Shown here: positions 8,732 to 17,807 of the stretch, one piece after another
How positions within the stretch are numbered: the stretch's first letter is position 1
Layout of the letters: every line of letters starts with the position of its first letter
Source of the DNA: Poriferisphaera corsica
Lineage (GTDB): Bacteria; Planctomycetota; Phycisphaerae; Phycisphaerales; Phycisphaeraceae
Length of the DNA: 64,000 nt
Direction of reading: 5' to 3'
Assembly: GCF_007747445.1 (NCBI RefSeq)
Contig: NZ_CP036425.1
Location: 3,952,175 to 4,016,174, forward strand
Notes under the pieces: generated by a model
Database searches by the model: none
Seen by the model: the letters and a program-made list of their open reading frames with translations, nothing else
What the model was told of the DNA's origin: nothing
Translations under genes and position numbers: made by a program

Positions 8732-8757
8732 AAAACGGCTAACCGTAGGTTAGCCGT
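8732..8757 (-). terminator. Hairpin terminator after the ntrC-like gene
   Basis: Perfect 10-base arms ACGGCTAACC (8735-8744) and GGTTAGCCGT (8748-8757) with a 3-base loop. On the minus strand it is followed by TTTTG. It lies about 50 bases past the response-regulator stop. Confidence 0.78.
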
Positions 8758-8804
8758 CCTGTGATTCCTATATCCCTTATTCCCCTTTTCTCCCCCCCAT
8801 TATA

Positions 8805-10295
8805 TCAAGCAGCGGGCTGGTCTAAACCGTACTGTTTGATTTTCTTATAAAGTGTAGTGCGGTTGATATCGAGTTGCTTTGCGGTTTCTTGCCTGTTCCA
8901 GTTATTTGCTTCGAGTGCGGCAAGAAGAATGCGTTTTTCGGGTTCTTTGAGCGCTTCTGAGAGTGGAAGGCCGTCCCAAAGTGCTTGGGTTTGATGCTGG
9001 GTGTCAGAGGTTTCATTGCGCATGGCAATGGCGCGTTGGACGAGAACGTGAGCGTCTTTGCTGTGCAGCGTTTCGGGGAGATCATTAATACTGATGGTGA
9101 GTTGACGTGAAAGGACGACGGCACGCTCGATTGCATTTTCGAGTTCACGCACGTTGCCGGGCCATTCGTAACGTTGAAGTACATCGAGAACACCGTCACC
9201 GAAACGTCGTTCGCGGCTCATTTGCTTGCAATGTCTCTCAAGGAAGTGCTCGGCGAGGATGTTGATATCGCGAACACGTTCACTGAGGCGAGGAAGCTCG
9301 ATATTGACGACGTTGATTCGGTAGTAGAGGTCCTCGCGAAATTCACCTTTGGAGACGAGTTCATCTAACTTTTGATTCGTTGCTAGTACAAAACGAACAT
9401 CGGCCTGTTTGGTTTCTGTCGAGCCAACGGGCTCGTACATTTTTTCTTGTAAGACACGTAGTAATTTGAGCTGAAGCGCGGGTGTTGCGGAGTTGATTTC
9501 ATCGATAAAAAGCGTTCCACCTTCGGCGGCGGCGATTTTTCCGATCTTATCTGTATCGGCGCCGGTGAAAGCGCCCTTGACGTGGCCGAAGAGTTCGGAT
9601 TCGAGAAGTGTTTCCGGGATTGAGCCGCAGGCGAAGGTGACGAAGGGGCCACTGCGTCTGGAGCTGGTTTCGTGGATGGCGTGACCGACCATGCTTTTAC
9701 CTGTGCCGGACTCACCGGTGATGAGGACGGTTGTGTTTGATTCAGCGACAGCTTCAACGAGGTCGTAGACTTTTTGCATACGGTAGTCCGCGCCAACGAG
9801 GTTGCCGAGGCCGTAGCGTTCTGAGAGCTGGGCTTTCATGGTAACGTTCTCGGCAAGGAGAACGTGTTGGTTCATCGCTTTGTTAACTGCAAGACGGAGT
9901 TCTTCATCGACGACGGGTTTGGTGAGATAGTCGGCGGCACCGAGCTTGACGGCTTCGACTGCAGATTCGATTTTGCCGAAACCTGTGACGACGATGGGAA
10001 CGACTTCGCTGTGACGTTGTTTGAGTTCACGAAGCAGAGATACTCCGTCCATACGGGGCATGTTGAGGTCCGTGATGATAATGCCAAAGTGATGTTGCGG
10101 ATCACTATCTAATAGTGAGATAGCTTCGAGTCCATTACTGGCAGTGGCGACATCGTATCTGTCTTCACGAAGCATCTCGGCGAGAGAGTCGGCGACAATA
10201 GGGTCATCGTCAACGACAAGGATCCGTGCGCGTTTATTGTCGGCAGAAGATTGATTTTGGCCGACGAGTTTAAGATTTCCGTTATTGACGGTCAT
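8805..10295 (-). CDS. Sigma-54-dependent response regulator (NtrC family)
   Basis: About 496 residues in the classic three-part layout. A receiver domain comes first, with the phospho-acceptor Asp in ITDLNMPRMDG. The AAA+ domain follows, with Walker A GESGTGKS, the sigma-54-contacting loop GAFTGA and Walker B GGTLFIDEI. The C-terminus is a Fis-type helix-turn-helix (RQETAKQLDINRTTLYKKI). It should activate sigma-54 promoters when phosphorylated by the adjacent kinase. The ATG at 10295 overlaps the kinase stop in an ATGA arrangement, which supports this start over the in-frame ATG at 10313 and implies translational coupling. The stimulus and targets are unknown. Confidence 0.93.
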   Translation of the reverse strand: MTVNNGNLKLVGQNQSSADNKRARILVVDDDPIVADSLAEMLREDRYDVATASNGLEAISLLDSDPQHHFGIIITDLNMPRMDGVSLLRELKQRHSEVVPIVVTGFGKIESAVEAVKLGAADYLTKPVVDEELRLAVNKAMNQHVLLAENVTMKAQLSERYGLGNLVGADYRMQKVYDLVEAVAESNTTVLITGESGTGKSMVGHAIHETSSRRSGPFVTFACGSIPETLLESELFGHVKGAFTGADTDKIGKIAAAEGGTLFIDEINSATPALQLKLLRVLQEKMYEPVGSTETKQADVRFVLATNQKLDELVSKGEFREDLYYRINVVNIELPRLSERVRDINILAEHFLERHCKQMSRERRFGDGVLDVLQRYEWPGNVRELENAIERAVVLSRQLTISINDLPETLHSKDAHVLVQRAIAMRNETSDTQHQTQALWDGLPLSEALKEPEKRILLAALEANNWNRQETAKQLDINRTTLYKKIKQYGLDQPAA

Positions 10296-11113
10296 CCGTT
10301 GAGATCCTTCCATTGATCGGTGAGGCTGCTGACTGGTAGTTTGATGACGATGCGGAGGCCTTTAGAGCCATTGAGGAATTCGATGCTACCGCTCATGGCG
10401 ATGATGATATCGCGGCAGAGTGAGAGGCCGATGCCGTGGCCGTTTGGCTTGGTTGTGTGTCCAAGATTGATATTATCAGGGCTACCACCGGCGGTGTCTT
10501 CAATTGTTATGTGAAGCTCGCTTTGGCGATAGATGTCGCAGTTGATTTCGATGCGATGACGCGCATTGGGTTGCGGATCAGTGATCGCTTCGAGTGCATT
10601 TTTGATGAGGTTTTCGAGTACACCGAATAGCGGGCCAAACGGGAGTTGTGCGGCTTGCGGGTTAATGTGTGTGATGAGATCGCAATGAAGATCTTTCGCT
10701 TGCTGCTCATGAAGTTCGATGACAAGATTGAGTCCATGAGCAAGCGTTTGAGGGTTGCCGTTATGTGTTTCGGACAACGGGCAATGGGTTGGGTGATGTG
10801 AAGCGTTGGTGATCCAACTGAGACTTTTTCGCTGCGAAGCGGGGGTTTCCATCCATTCGTGGATTAAGGAAGCCATTTGTCGGAGTGCGGTATCTGCGGT
10901 TTGTATGCGTTTGATGGCCTTATCGGCTTGCTGATGTGGGGCGAGATCATGTGGATTTTCGGTGTCGAGTGACCGTATTGCGAGGCCTAATGACCGCATA
11001 GATCCATCGAGAAGATTGGCGAGCTCGTGAGCAAGACGTCGAGCGTCTTCGCTGACAGGATCGTTGGCTTGAGTCGGTTCAAGCGCATTGGGGTTGTTGC
11101 GTTCGGTTGGCAT
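10292..11113 (-). CDS. Sensor histidine kinase (NtrB-like), soluble
   Basis: The 273-residue protein has a phosphorylation-box helix with His29 (RRLAHELANLLDG) and a C-terminal GHKL ATPase domain: an N box around LIKNALEAI, a G1 box EDTAGGSPD and a G2 box NGHGIGLSLCRDII. No membrane segment or PAS domain is visible, and the histidine lies unusually close to the N-terminus. Input may therefore come from a partner protein. It is the first gene of a two-gene operon with the NtrC-like regulator and overlaps it by 4 bases. Confidence 0.88.
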   Translation of the reverse strand: MPTERNNPNALEPTQANDPVSEDARRLAHELANLLDGSMRSLGLAIRSLDTENPHDLAPHQQADKAIKRIQTADTALRQMASLIHEWMETPASQRKSLSWITNASHHPTHCPLSETHNGNPQTLAHGLNLVIELHEQQAKDLHCDLITHINPQAAQLPFGPLFGVLENLIKNALEAITDPQPNARHRIEINCDIYRQSELHITIEDTAGGSPDNINLGHTTKPNGHGIGLSLCRDIIIAMSGSIEFLNGSKGLRIVIKLPVSSLTDQWKDLNG

Positions 11114-11278
11114 ACATGATCATCATCGGTGAGGAAGCGGGATGATCACATGGCGATGTTGCTTTTTTGCAACATTAGTTTTATTGGGTCTGCGTTGATT
11201 TCACACAACACGCACAGTCGTTATAACCGTCAGAATCGGAGATGGCGACATGGTATGAAAGTATGACGGAGGAGGGAT

Positions 11279-11902
11279 TTAGTTGTTGCCGAATTTGAAA
11301 GATTGCCGAATTTTGAGGAGTTCGGGATTGGCCTGTTCGATGAGCCTGCCAACGGCGGTCCCGGGGGAAGGATCGTTGGGATTCATACATAGCGTTGCGA
11401 GGTGGTGAGCGTAGTGCAAGTGAAGGCATTTAACGGTAAGAAAGTTACTGATGCCGCCGATGCCGCGGGTACGGAGTGTTTCGAGCATGGCTGGAGATTT
11501 TTGTATTTTTTCCTGATCACCTTTGGTGAGTTGTTTCCATCGCTGCTCGATATAAGCGCGGTGGTCGTTGGCGACCTGGTGCTCTAACTGATGATTAGCA
11601 TTGATTTGATTTTGAATGTCGTCGATCACTCCAAGGCGTTCCATGTCTGCGAGGGTATTATTAAGACGTGGGTTGGTGAGCCAATAGAGTGTTGGGAAGG
11701 GGACGAGTCGTTCACCGCCTTCACCTTGTATGCCACCACCTTTTCCCTCGCCGCTATCTCGACCTTCACAGCAATGATGTAGCGGATAGTTCACGATAAC
11801 AACGGGCGCGTCTTCGGATGAGCGAACGATGACGGCAAGTACGCCGCGTGGGATGCGTCCGAGTTGTTGTTTGAGCATGTTTGTGTCTTGATCGCTGAGC
11901 AT
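11279..11902 (-). CDS. DUF501 domain protein
   Basis: The 207-residue protein begins with the pattern LGRIPRGVLAVIVRS, followed by PVVIVNYP and FPTLYWLTNPRLN, which match the DUF501 family. The family has no settled biochemical role; in actinobacteria it often sits beside exopolyphosphatase. A Gly/Glu-rich loop of about 20 residues precedes the FPTLYW motif. The C-terminal half has a cysteine-histidine segment (KCLHLHYAHHLATLCMN). Directly upstream on the same strand is the probable RNA ending near 11995, so this gene may also be reached by read-through. Confidence 0.78.
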   Translation of the reverse strand: MLSDQDTNMLKQQLGRIPRGVLAVIVRSSEDAPVVIVNYPLHHCCEGRDSGEGKGGGIQGEGGERLVPFPTLYWLTNPRLNNTLADMERLGVIDDIQNQINANHQLEHQVANDHRAYIEQRWKQLTKGDQEKIQKSPAMLETLRTRGIGGISNFLTVKCLHLHYAHHLATLCMNPNDPSPGTAVGRLIEQANPELLKIRQSFKFGNN

Positions 11903-11994
11903 TACCTATTTCCTATCGTCCAGTGCGGCGTGTGGCCACAGTGTTAATGATACTCAAGCGATTGAAGAAATGGTGTGTAGTAGTCATGCGCACG

Positions 11995-12026
11995 AAAAAG
12001 GCCAGAGCCCTCAAAGGACTCCAGCC
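11995..12026 (-). terminator. Strong intrinsic terminator of the 12.1 kb RNA
   Basis: On the minus strand an 11-base-pair stem (three G-U pairs) with a TTTGA loop occupies 12026-12000 and is followed immediately by five T. It lies about 90 bases before the DUF501 start codon. Confidence 0.82.
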
Positions 12027-12267
12027 TCGCCTGTGTTGTCTAGATTAAGGAGTTAGATGAATGAGCTCTAAGTGGTGAGGGACCAGGACAGGGAGGGTTT
12101 GGTGTTGTCGATTCACGAGGAACACGGGGAGAAACGCGAGAACCATGCCCTGATCCCAGCACGAGGAGATCACATCTAACAAATTTTTCCTCGCTTCGAT
12201 CAGGGTTTTGAGCCGCTTAAGTCACGGTTTAAACCTGAGAAGCGTAAGCTGTATGACCAGCTTTATG
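11995..12267 (-). ncRNA. Probable structured non-coding RNA or regulated leader
   Basis: A minus-strand transcript of about 270 bases is predicted between the promoter at 12274-12301 and a strong terminator (12000-12026). Internal pairings include AAGCTG with CAGCTT near the 5' end, CCCTGATC (12149-12156) with GATCAGGG (12218-12225), CGAGGA with TCCTCG nested inside it, and GTTAGATG (12051-12058) with CATCTAAC (12172-12179). The last helix crosses the other pairings, giving a pseudoknot or two alternative folds. It does not match tmRNA, RNase P RNA or SRP RNA signatures. It could be a free regulatory RNA or a leader controlling the DUF501 gene 90 bases downstream. Confidence 0.6.
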
Positions 12268-12270
12268 TTT

Positions 12271-12292
12271 AAAAGGATACCACTATCCTTTT
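12271..12292. promoter_or_regulatory. Perfect palindrome overlapping a promoter (likely operator)
   Basis: AAAAGGATA (12271-12279) and TATCCTTTT (12284-12292) are perfect inverted arms around CCAC. Because the site covers the -10 box and part of the spacer of the predicted promoter, a bound dimeric repressor would block transcription of the RNA. Confidence 0.6.
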
Positions 12293-12301
12293 ACTTGTCA
12301 A
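12274..12301 (-). promoter_or_regulatory. Sigma-70-type promoter of the 12.1 kb RNA
   Basis: On the minus strand a perfect -35 box TTGACA (12301-12296) is separated by 16 bases from TATCCT (12279-12274). Predicted transcription would begin near 12267. The -10 and spacer are covered by a palindrome. Confidence 0.65.
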
Positions 12302-12672
12302 GCTCTGATGGAATTTTTCCATTATTTTTCCATTCATTGCATTAGATCGAAATTGGGGTATAGCTTCACATCTTAAATCATTATTATTCAAATATTTACA
12401 ATTTGTATACTTTATCTAGCAGATTATTTTCCAATTTAAATTTGTGCAACATATGACATCATATGGGCTTTTGTACTAAAACCCCCATGCCATTCTTCGG
12501 GACGGGCAGCAGAGCTCTTTCGTGATTGTTTCATGACAGAGAGGGGTTAGATGCGAATACGTTATCGTCATTTGGACGAGCGAAAAAGCAAACTAAGCAG
12601 AGCGATGTGTTATCTATAAATATGGTAAACGTAAATATTAACCATAAATTAACAATCAAGATGGATGGTGGA

Positions 12673-13764
12673 TCACCACTTGAGGCTGGCGCGGTGGAGG
12701 CGATCATTGATGGCTCTGCCAAGCCCTGAATCGGGAACTCGAACCGCGATAATGGCATCTAATTTTTGAGCATCGAGGCGGCGCATGGCTCCGAAAAGAT
12801 TTGCAGCAGCTTCATTAAGATCTCCAGATTCCGAAAGAATCTCATGCGATTGAAAACCTTTGGCTTGTTTTGCTTGCAAGGTCATCAAGCCGAATGATTT
12901 AGGCGGCTGCATGCCTGGGTTACGATTGGTAAAAATTTGGGTGTATTGCTCTGTTGTTGACAGGTTATCCACTAATAACAAGCTGGTGGATGGTGCGTAA
13001 TGACGCTCAAGCATGCCGGGCGAGGCAATGCCTTTCTTGGCGTTTTCTTTGATCATGGCATCTTTGGTGTGAACGAGCTGGACACCGTTTTTGCCGAGGA
13101 TGCTTTGAAGAGATTCGAGTGAAGTACCGCCAAGACGAAGCACGGTTGGGATGTCGCTGACTACCGAGATAACGGTGCTTTCGAGACCAGTTTCGCATGG
13201 GCCGCCGTCAAGGATGAGGGGAAGATCATTGCCGAATTCGGCGTATACATCACGGGCGGAGGTGGGAGAGATTGAGGCAAATTTGTTTGCAGAAGGCGCG
13301 GCGATTGCCGTGGCAGAAAGCTCGATGAGCGTGCGTGCGACGGGATGTTTGGGCATTCTGAGGCCAACGGTTGGCAGACCAGAGGTCACGATGTCGGGGA
13401 TGATGTCTTTCTTTTTCACAACGAGTGTGAGAGGGCCGGGCCAGAAAGCGGCGGCGAGCTTAAGGGCGGCAGGAGGAAAGTCAGCGGCGATCTCTTTGGC
13501 GTCATCGATGGTGTTAATGTGGACGATGAGGGGGTCAAAGGCGGGGCGGGCTTTGTGAGCAAATACTTTAGCGACTGCTTTAGGGTCAAAAGCGTTGGCG
13601 CCGAGGCCGTAAACCGTTTCGGTGGCGAATGCGACAACGTCACCCGAACGGATCAGATCGGCGGCTTGCTGTAAAGCCTTTTGCTCGTAGCCGTTACGGA
13701 TATTCGAGGGGTTTGTGGGTTTAAACCCTTCTGGGGATGGGTTGTGTGGAGGCTGACTGCTCAT
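12673..13764 (-). CDS. tsaC: L-threonylcarbamoyladenylate synthase (Sua5/YrdC type)
   Basis: The 363-residue enzyme makes threonylcarbamoyl-AMP from threonine, bicarbonate and ATP, the first step of the t6A37 modification of ANN-decoding tRNAs. The YrdC domain spans about residues 30-215, with the motifs FATETVYGLGANA, KARPAFDPLIVH and PSANKFASISPTSA. The extra C-terminal part of about 140 residues is the Sua5 domain (SPGMLERHYAP, later VRVPDSGLGRAINDRLHRA), so this is the long Sua5 form. The N-terminal 25 residues look like a disordered extension. It stands alone, upstream of the 12.1 kb RNA on the same strand. Confidence 0.93.
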   Translation of the reverse strand: MSSQPPHNPSPEGFKPTNPSNIRNGYEQKALQQAADLIRSGDVVAFATETVYGLGANAFDPKAVAKVFAHKARPAFDPLIVHINTIDDAKEIAADFPPAALKLAAAFWPGPLTLVVKKKDIIPDIVTSGLPTVGLRMPKHPVARTLIELSATAIAAPSANKFASISPTSARDVYAEFGNDLPLILDGGPCETGLESTVISVVSDIPTVLRLGGTSLESLQSILGKNGVQLVHTKDAMIKENAKKGIASPGMLERHYAPSTSLLLVDNLSTTEQYTQIFTNRNPGMQPPKSFGLMTLQAKQAKGFQSHEILSESGDLNEAAANLFGAMRRLDAQKLDAIIAVRVPDSGLGRAINDRLHRASLKW

Positions 13765-14124
13765 ATCAGAACCGTATCAGCGTGCCCTGCCCTGCGTCAA
13801 ATCGGATTTATTGGATACGGACTGCTGGAAACTGATGTGCGTAATCCGGGGGCAATGAGATGCTTTGATCAACACTGACTACCTAACTAATGATTAGATT
13901 GTTACGGCACAAATGATGTGTGATATGCCCTTTTGCTCACAGTGGGTGGAAATTGTGAAAAGGTACGTTATGCGAATAAATTGCAAAACGAAATGATTGA
14001 GCTAAGGTGGGTTATTGGACAGAAGAAAAAGCACTAAAAAGTTGGGCGAACCTTTTCGAGGTGGCCGAGCTAAATATGGTGTGCGGTGATGGGGCTTGTG
14101 GGTGTGGTGTTGATAGATGGATGA
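13765..14124. other. Divergent intergenic region
   Basis: It separates the minus-strand Sua5-type gene from the plus-strand MFS gene. No repeat, RNA or clear promoter motif stood out. Confidence 0.45.
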
Positions 14125-15516
14125 ATGACTGTGATTACTCGGATGACACAACCGATGTCGCCTTCGGCGCAGCCTTATATGTCTAGGCAGAGTTATCGCC
14201 ACGAGTTGGTGACGGTAATGCTATTGCCGTTGGCAATCTCTTTGGTCGAAGGTTCGGTGATCACGGTGTTGGCGAAACGTGTGTTTGACGTTGGGCCGTT
14301 TGCGTTTGCGACAATGATGGCGGCGCCGATGTTTGCGAACCTGACCTCATTTATGTGGGCGTCGGCAGCAAAGGGAAAGCGGAAGGTACGTTTTATAGCG
14401 GGGTTGCAGGGACTGCTGCTGCTGTGCTTGGTTGGGATTGCATTTTTGCCAATTAGTGCGGGCGGAGCGTTTGCATTGGTCGGACTGACGGTTTTGTCTC
14501 GATGCTGTTTGGCGGGCGTGGCGACGTTGCGATCAACGGTATGGCGGCAGAACTACCCGAGGCGGTCGAGGGCGCGGATTACGTCAAAGCTGGTTTTGAT
14601 TACATCATTGGTTTTGGCGTTGGGGCCGCTGCCGGTGTATTACTTGTTAGATGGTAACCCAATGCGGTTTCGGTGGCTGTTTGTCGGGGTGGCTGTGATT
14701 GGGGGATTAGGCGTCTTGTCCTATTCGAGGATTAGACTGCGGACAGAACGGCAGTTGCTTGCTCAAGAGAGAAGGGGCCGAGATGAAGATGATGCGGATG
14801 GATTGCAGCGAACGGGGTTCGTGTCGGTGTTGCGGAACGATCGGTTTTTCAGACATTACATGACGTGGCAGTTTTGCGCGGGCGTGGGAAACATGGTGGG
14901 CGAGACAGCGATCATTGCGTTGATTATTAAATGGACGGTTGTGCAACCCACCTATGTGCCGATTTTACTGAATGCTACTGTGCCGATGCTGATGGCGACA
15001 CTGACGTTGCCGATGTGGGCAAAGTATATGGACCGGGTGCATATCACCACGTTCCGGACACGGCATGCGTTTACATGGATCTTGGCACAGTTTGGCTATT
15101 GGGTTGTCGGGGTAATGGTAGCGATGGGCAGTGGGATGTGGTGGCTAGTTGTGCTGCCAAGGATCATGCAGGGCTTAGCGAGATCGGGCGGGTTATTAGC
15201 ATGGAATTTGGGACACAACGATTTTGCGGATAAGCGGCTGGTGACTACATACATGGGAATCCATGTGACGTTAACTGGGGTGAGAGGATTCTTTGCGTCG
15301 TACTTGGCTATCTTGCTATTAGAGGGCTGGAATGATTTGCCGTGGGTATCTGGGTTACTGCCGAAGTTCGATGGGATTCACCATCATGTATTTCTAATTA
15401 CGACGGGGCTATGTATTGCGGCGCAGGCTGGGTTCTACTCTCTGCATCGGATGTATAAACGGCAGCAAGCCGAGGCTGACAAAGCAGAAGATCAGGTCTT
15501 CTCTGATGCTGTCTAG
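14125..15516 (+). CDS. MFS-type membrane transporter, unknown substrate
   Basis: The 463-residue protein has about 10-12 hydrophobic segments in two halves, joined by a charged loop around residues 205-230 (RLRTERQLLAQERRGRDEDD). The general form fits the major facilitator superfamily, without motifs that identify a substrate. The tail beyond residue 445 is charged. The first 25 residues contain several Met codons, so the true start may be at MSPSAQPYMS or MSRQSYRHE. No partner genes are close on the same strand. Confidence 0.72.
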   Translation: MTVITRMTQPMSPSAQPYMSRQSYRHELVTVMLLPLAISLVEGSVITVLAKRVFDVGPFAFATMMAAPMFANLTSFMWASAAKGKRKVRFIAGLQGLLLLCLVGIAFLPISAGGAFALVGLTVLSRCCLAGVATLRSTVWRQNYPRRSRARITSKLVLITSLVLALGPLPVYYLLDGNPMRFRWLFVGVAVIGGLGVLSYSRIRLRTERQLLAQERRGRDEDDADGLQRTGFVSVLRNDRFFRHYMTWQFCAGVGNMVGETAIIALIIKWTVVQPTYVPILLNATVPMLMATLTLPMWAKYMDRVHITTFRTRHAFTWILAQFGYWVVGVMVAMGSGMWWLVVLPRIMQGLARSGGLLAWNLGHNDFADKRLVTTYMGIHVTLTGVRGFFASYLAILLLEGWNDLPWVSGLLPKFDGIHHHVFLITTGLCIAAQAGFYSLHRMYKRQQAEADKAEDQVFSDAV

Positions 15517-16091
15517 ATGCATGAATAGACAATTGCGACTAAAGTATATTTAACATATCTGATGATTGATTGAAGTTTAAATTCTGTGCAAAACACCTAT
15601 TTTCACAGTGGAATACAAACAAAATACGGCATTGACTGACCAGACACTTTTAATGATTTGCGAAGATAGGCAAGAGGGTATCAAACTGTCGTCTAAGTCA
15701 TAGAATGGTGGTGAGGGCATTTCTTTAAATTTTAAACGAGTGCGGCGAAAGGCCTTGTTAGAAGGACAGAATCGGCACTTTAAGAATAATAGCGATTTTA
15801 TTGGCACATCGTGTTTGACTTTAGGGTCGGGTCAGACATTAAATTAGCCAGATGTCATTTAGATGACAGGTTTGTTTTCTGAATTGCATCTGTTGGTAAT
15901 AGTTCGTGACACTATTACTGAGATTATTAGTTAGTCATGTGATGTGAGCTTGGATGATCCGTGTTGTTACGGATGATCTTGGGTTGAGCGTCACGGGAAT
16001 GATTGGCTGATAAGAAATCATGGATGTTTGCGGGGCGTGAAGTTGAGCCTGCGGGGGCTGACTTTCCAGTTTTTTATAAAGGGGAAGAATT
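15517..16091. other. Intergenic region, no convincing gene
   Basis: AT-rich DNA of 575 bases. A 76-codon minus-strand frame at 15577-15807 has no recognisable homology or ribosome site and is not called. A perfect inverted repeat ATCCGT-N6-ACGGAT lies at 15957-15974, about 120 bases before the HTH-receiver gene. Confidence 0.5.
15957..15974. promoter_or_regulatory. Inverted repeat upstream of the HTH-receiver gene
   Basis: Arms ATCCGT and ACGGAT surround the spacer GTTGTT. The site could be an operator or a leader hairpin for the gene starting at 16092. Nothing else supports a function. Confidence 0.35.
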
Positions 16092-16679
16092 ATGACCGCA
16101 ACGCATCAAGTGACCAATTCATTAACAACGGGCCAAGTAGCGAAATACTGTGGCGTTAACTATCGAACCGTGATTCGTTGGATCGAACGTGGCGAGATGA
16201 AGGCGTACCAGTTGCCGGGCCGCGGCGACAACCGTATTGAGATCGAGGATCTGATTGCGTTCTTGCGCAAGAATCAGATGCCGATTCCGCTAGAGTTGTC
16301 GGGCGGGCTAAGCAGGGTGCTGGTTGTTGAGAGCGACAGGACGCAAGCCCAGAGCTTGTCGCAATCTTTGACATCGGGCGGGTATGAAGTTCAAGTGGCT
16401 CAGTTTGGTTTCCATGCTGGGGCACAGATCGATTCGTATCGGCCTGCGCTGATCATATTTGATCTGCAGACGCCTGGGCTTGGCGGGATTGAAGCAGTGC
16501 ATTATCTGCGAGGCAACTCGCGGACGAAGCATTTGAAGGTGCTGCTGATATCTGACAATGCGAATGAGGATCAGCATGCGTTGCTGGACGCTGGCGCGAA
16601 TGCTGTGATTCAGAAGCCGTTCCAACCGCATGATCTGCTTGCGAAGGTCGGTCAATTGGTTGGCAAGCCGAATGAGTAA
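16092..16679 (+). CDS. DNA-binding HTH (excisionase/MerR-like) fused to a receiver domain
   Basis: The 195-residue protein has a helix-turn-helix of the excisionase/MerR type at about residues 10-60 (LTTGQVAKYCGVNYRTVIRWIERG, then RIEIEDLIAFLRK). A response-regulator receiver follows from about residue 74 to the end. The receiver keeps its working residues: acidic pair Glu80/Asp82, phospho-acceptor Asp124 in FDLQTPG, Ser154 and Lys175 in QKPF. The order is the reverse of most response regulators, where the receiver comes first. No kinase gene is adjacent. A terminator follows the gene. Confidence 0.9.
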   Translation: MTATHQVTNSLTTGQVAKYCGVNYRTVIRWIERGEMKAYQLPGRGDNRIEIEDLIAFLRKNQMPIPLELSGGLSRVLVVESDRTQAQSLSQSLTSGGYEVQVAQFGFHAGAQIDSYRPALIIFDLQTPGLGGIEAVHYLRGNSRTKHLKVLLISDNANEDQHALLDAGANAVIQKPFQPHDLLAKVGQLVGKPNE

Positions 16680-16736
16680 TTCGTGAGCGAATCATTCGCA
16701 TGAGCTAATCGAGCAATAGAACGATGGGAGAGAACG

Positions 16737-16768
16737 AACCCGGCTTCGCGGTCGGGTTTTGTTTTTTT
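16737..16768 (+). terminator. Rho-independent terminator after the HTH-receiver gene
   Basis: Arms AACCCG (16737-16742) and CGGGTT (16753-16758), with additional inner pairing, are followed by TTTTGTTTTTTT. Confidence 0.85.
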
Positions 16769-16898
16769 GATGAGGATTGCGGGGTTATAATAGAAAGATC
16801 ATTACAGATGAATGATCTCACGGGTAGAACCTGTGGGCATGAATGATGAGGGAATAAGAAGTATTTGAGGGGATGATTATGGGGAGTACAATGGCGGC

Positions 16899-17744
16899 AT
16901 GCCACGGATAACGGATCAAGCGATATGTGTGAGGCATTTAGACTGGTCGGAGACGAGCCAGATCGTTGTGCTATTTACACGCGAGTTTGGCTTGGTTCGT
17001 GGGGTAGCGAAGGGTTCTAAGCGAATGTCGCCGTCGGCGGTTGCGCGGTTTTCGGGTGGGATTGAGCTGCTGACTCGGGGTGAGGTTGTGGCGATGGTGA
17101 AGCAGCAAGAATCTCTGGCGGCGATTACGGAATGGGATTTACAGGATGACTGCCATGTGTTCCGTAGGAAGCTGAAGCTGCAGCAGTTGGGGTTATATGC
17201 GGCGGATCTGGTGGGGCATTTGTTTGCAGAGCAAGATCCACACCCCCGAAGCTTTTTTGCACTACAACAGGTGCTGGAGAAGTTGTGTGAGATCTATCGG
17301 ATCGATAGATCATGCCCGGATACGATGTGCCAAGCGGCGGTACTTGGGTTTGTGTATTTATTGTTGCGAGATGTGGGATATGCGCCGAATGTGACGCATG
17401 ACGTACTGACTGGGGAAGAACTGACCCAGCAAAATAGTTTTCATTTTGATCCAATTGCAGGCGGGTTAACCATGGAGCCAACGCAGGATGATTGGCGGGT
17501 CAGGCTGTCAACTGTGAAAATATTGAGGCAAACGGCAGGACTAGTGCCTATGGGAAGCGGTGAAGAAGGGGAAGATATTGAAGCAAAGGTGGGTTATACA
17601 TTCGATCAGATCTATTCGATGCTTAGTAAGGTTGAGGGCGATACGTTAAAGCGGGCGAATCGTTTACTGTGCTCATATATACGGTCGCTGTTAGATAAGC
17701 AGCTGCCGACGATGGGGTATATCTTAAAACAGCATGCGAAGTGA
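16899..17744 (+). CDS. recO: DNA repair protein RecO
   Basis: The 281-residue protein opens with the RecO OB-fold: ICVRHLDWSETSQIVVLFTREFGLVRGVAKGSKR. The middle and C-terminal parts are the helical domain typical of the family, with a region near residues 125-150 rich in Cys and Leu. RecO works with RecR and RecF to load RecA onto SSB-coated single-stranded DNA during gap repair. The length is close to the usual 240-280 residues. It is a single gene between the 16.7 kb terminator and the convergent glycosyltransferase. Confidence 0.92.
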   Translation: MPRITDQAICVRHLDWSETSQIVVLFTREFGLVRGVAKGSKRMSPSAVARFSGGIELLTRGEVVAMVKQQESLAAITEWDLQDDCHVFRRKLKLQQLGLYAADLVGHLFAEQDPHPRSFFALQQVLEKLCEIYRIDRSCPDTMCQAAVLGFVYLLLRDVGYAPNVTHDVLTGEELTQQNSFHFDPIAGGLTMEPTQDDWRVRLSTVKILRQTAGLVPMGSGEEGEDIEAKVGYTFDQIYSMLSKVEGDTLKRANRLLCSYIRSLLDKQLPTMGYILKQHAK

Positions 17745-17807
17745 TTCGTTTGTTGCGTCTGCATGCAACCGGCATAAATAAAGAGGAAGAGTCTGTGCGA
17801 AGGGGGA

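Noticed and set aside
11995-12267. Second CsrA-type sponge
   Set aside because: Several GGA triplets occur on the plus strand, but they are not in regular hairpin loops, and promoter and terminator point to the minus strand.
15577-15807. 76-residue minus-strand frame
   Set aside because: No ribosome site, no homology pattern, and composition like the surrounding AT-rich intergenic DNA.
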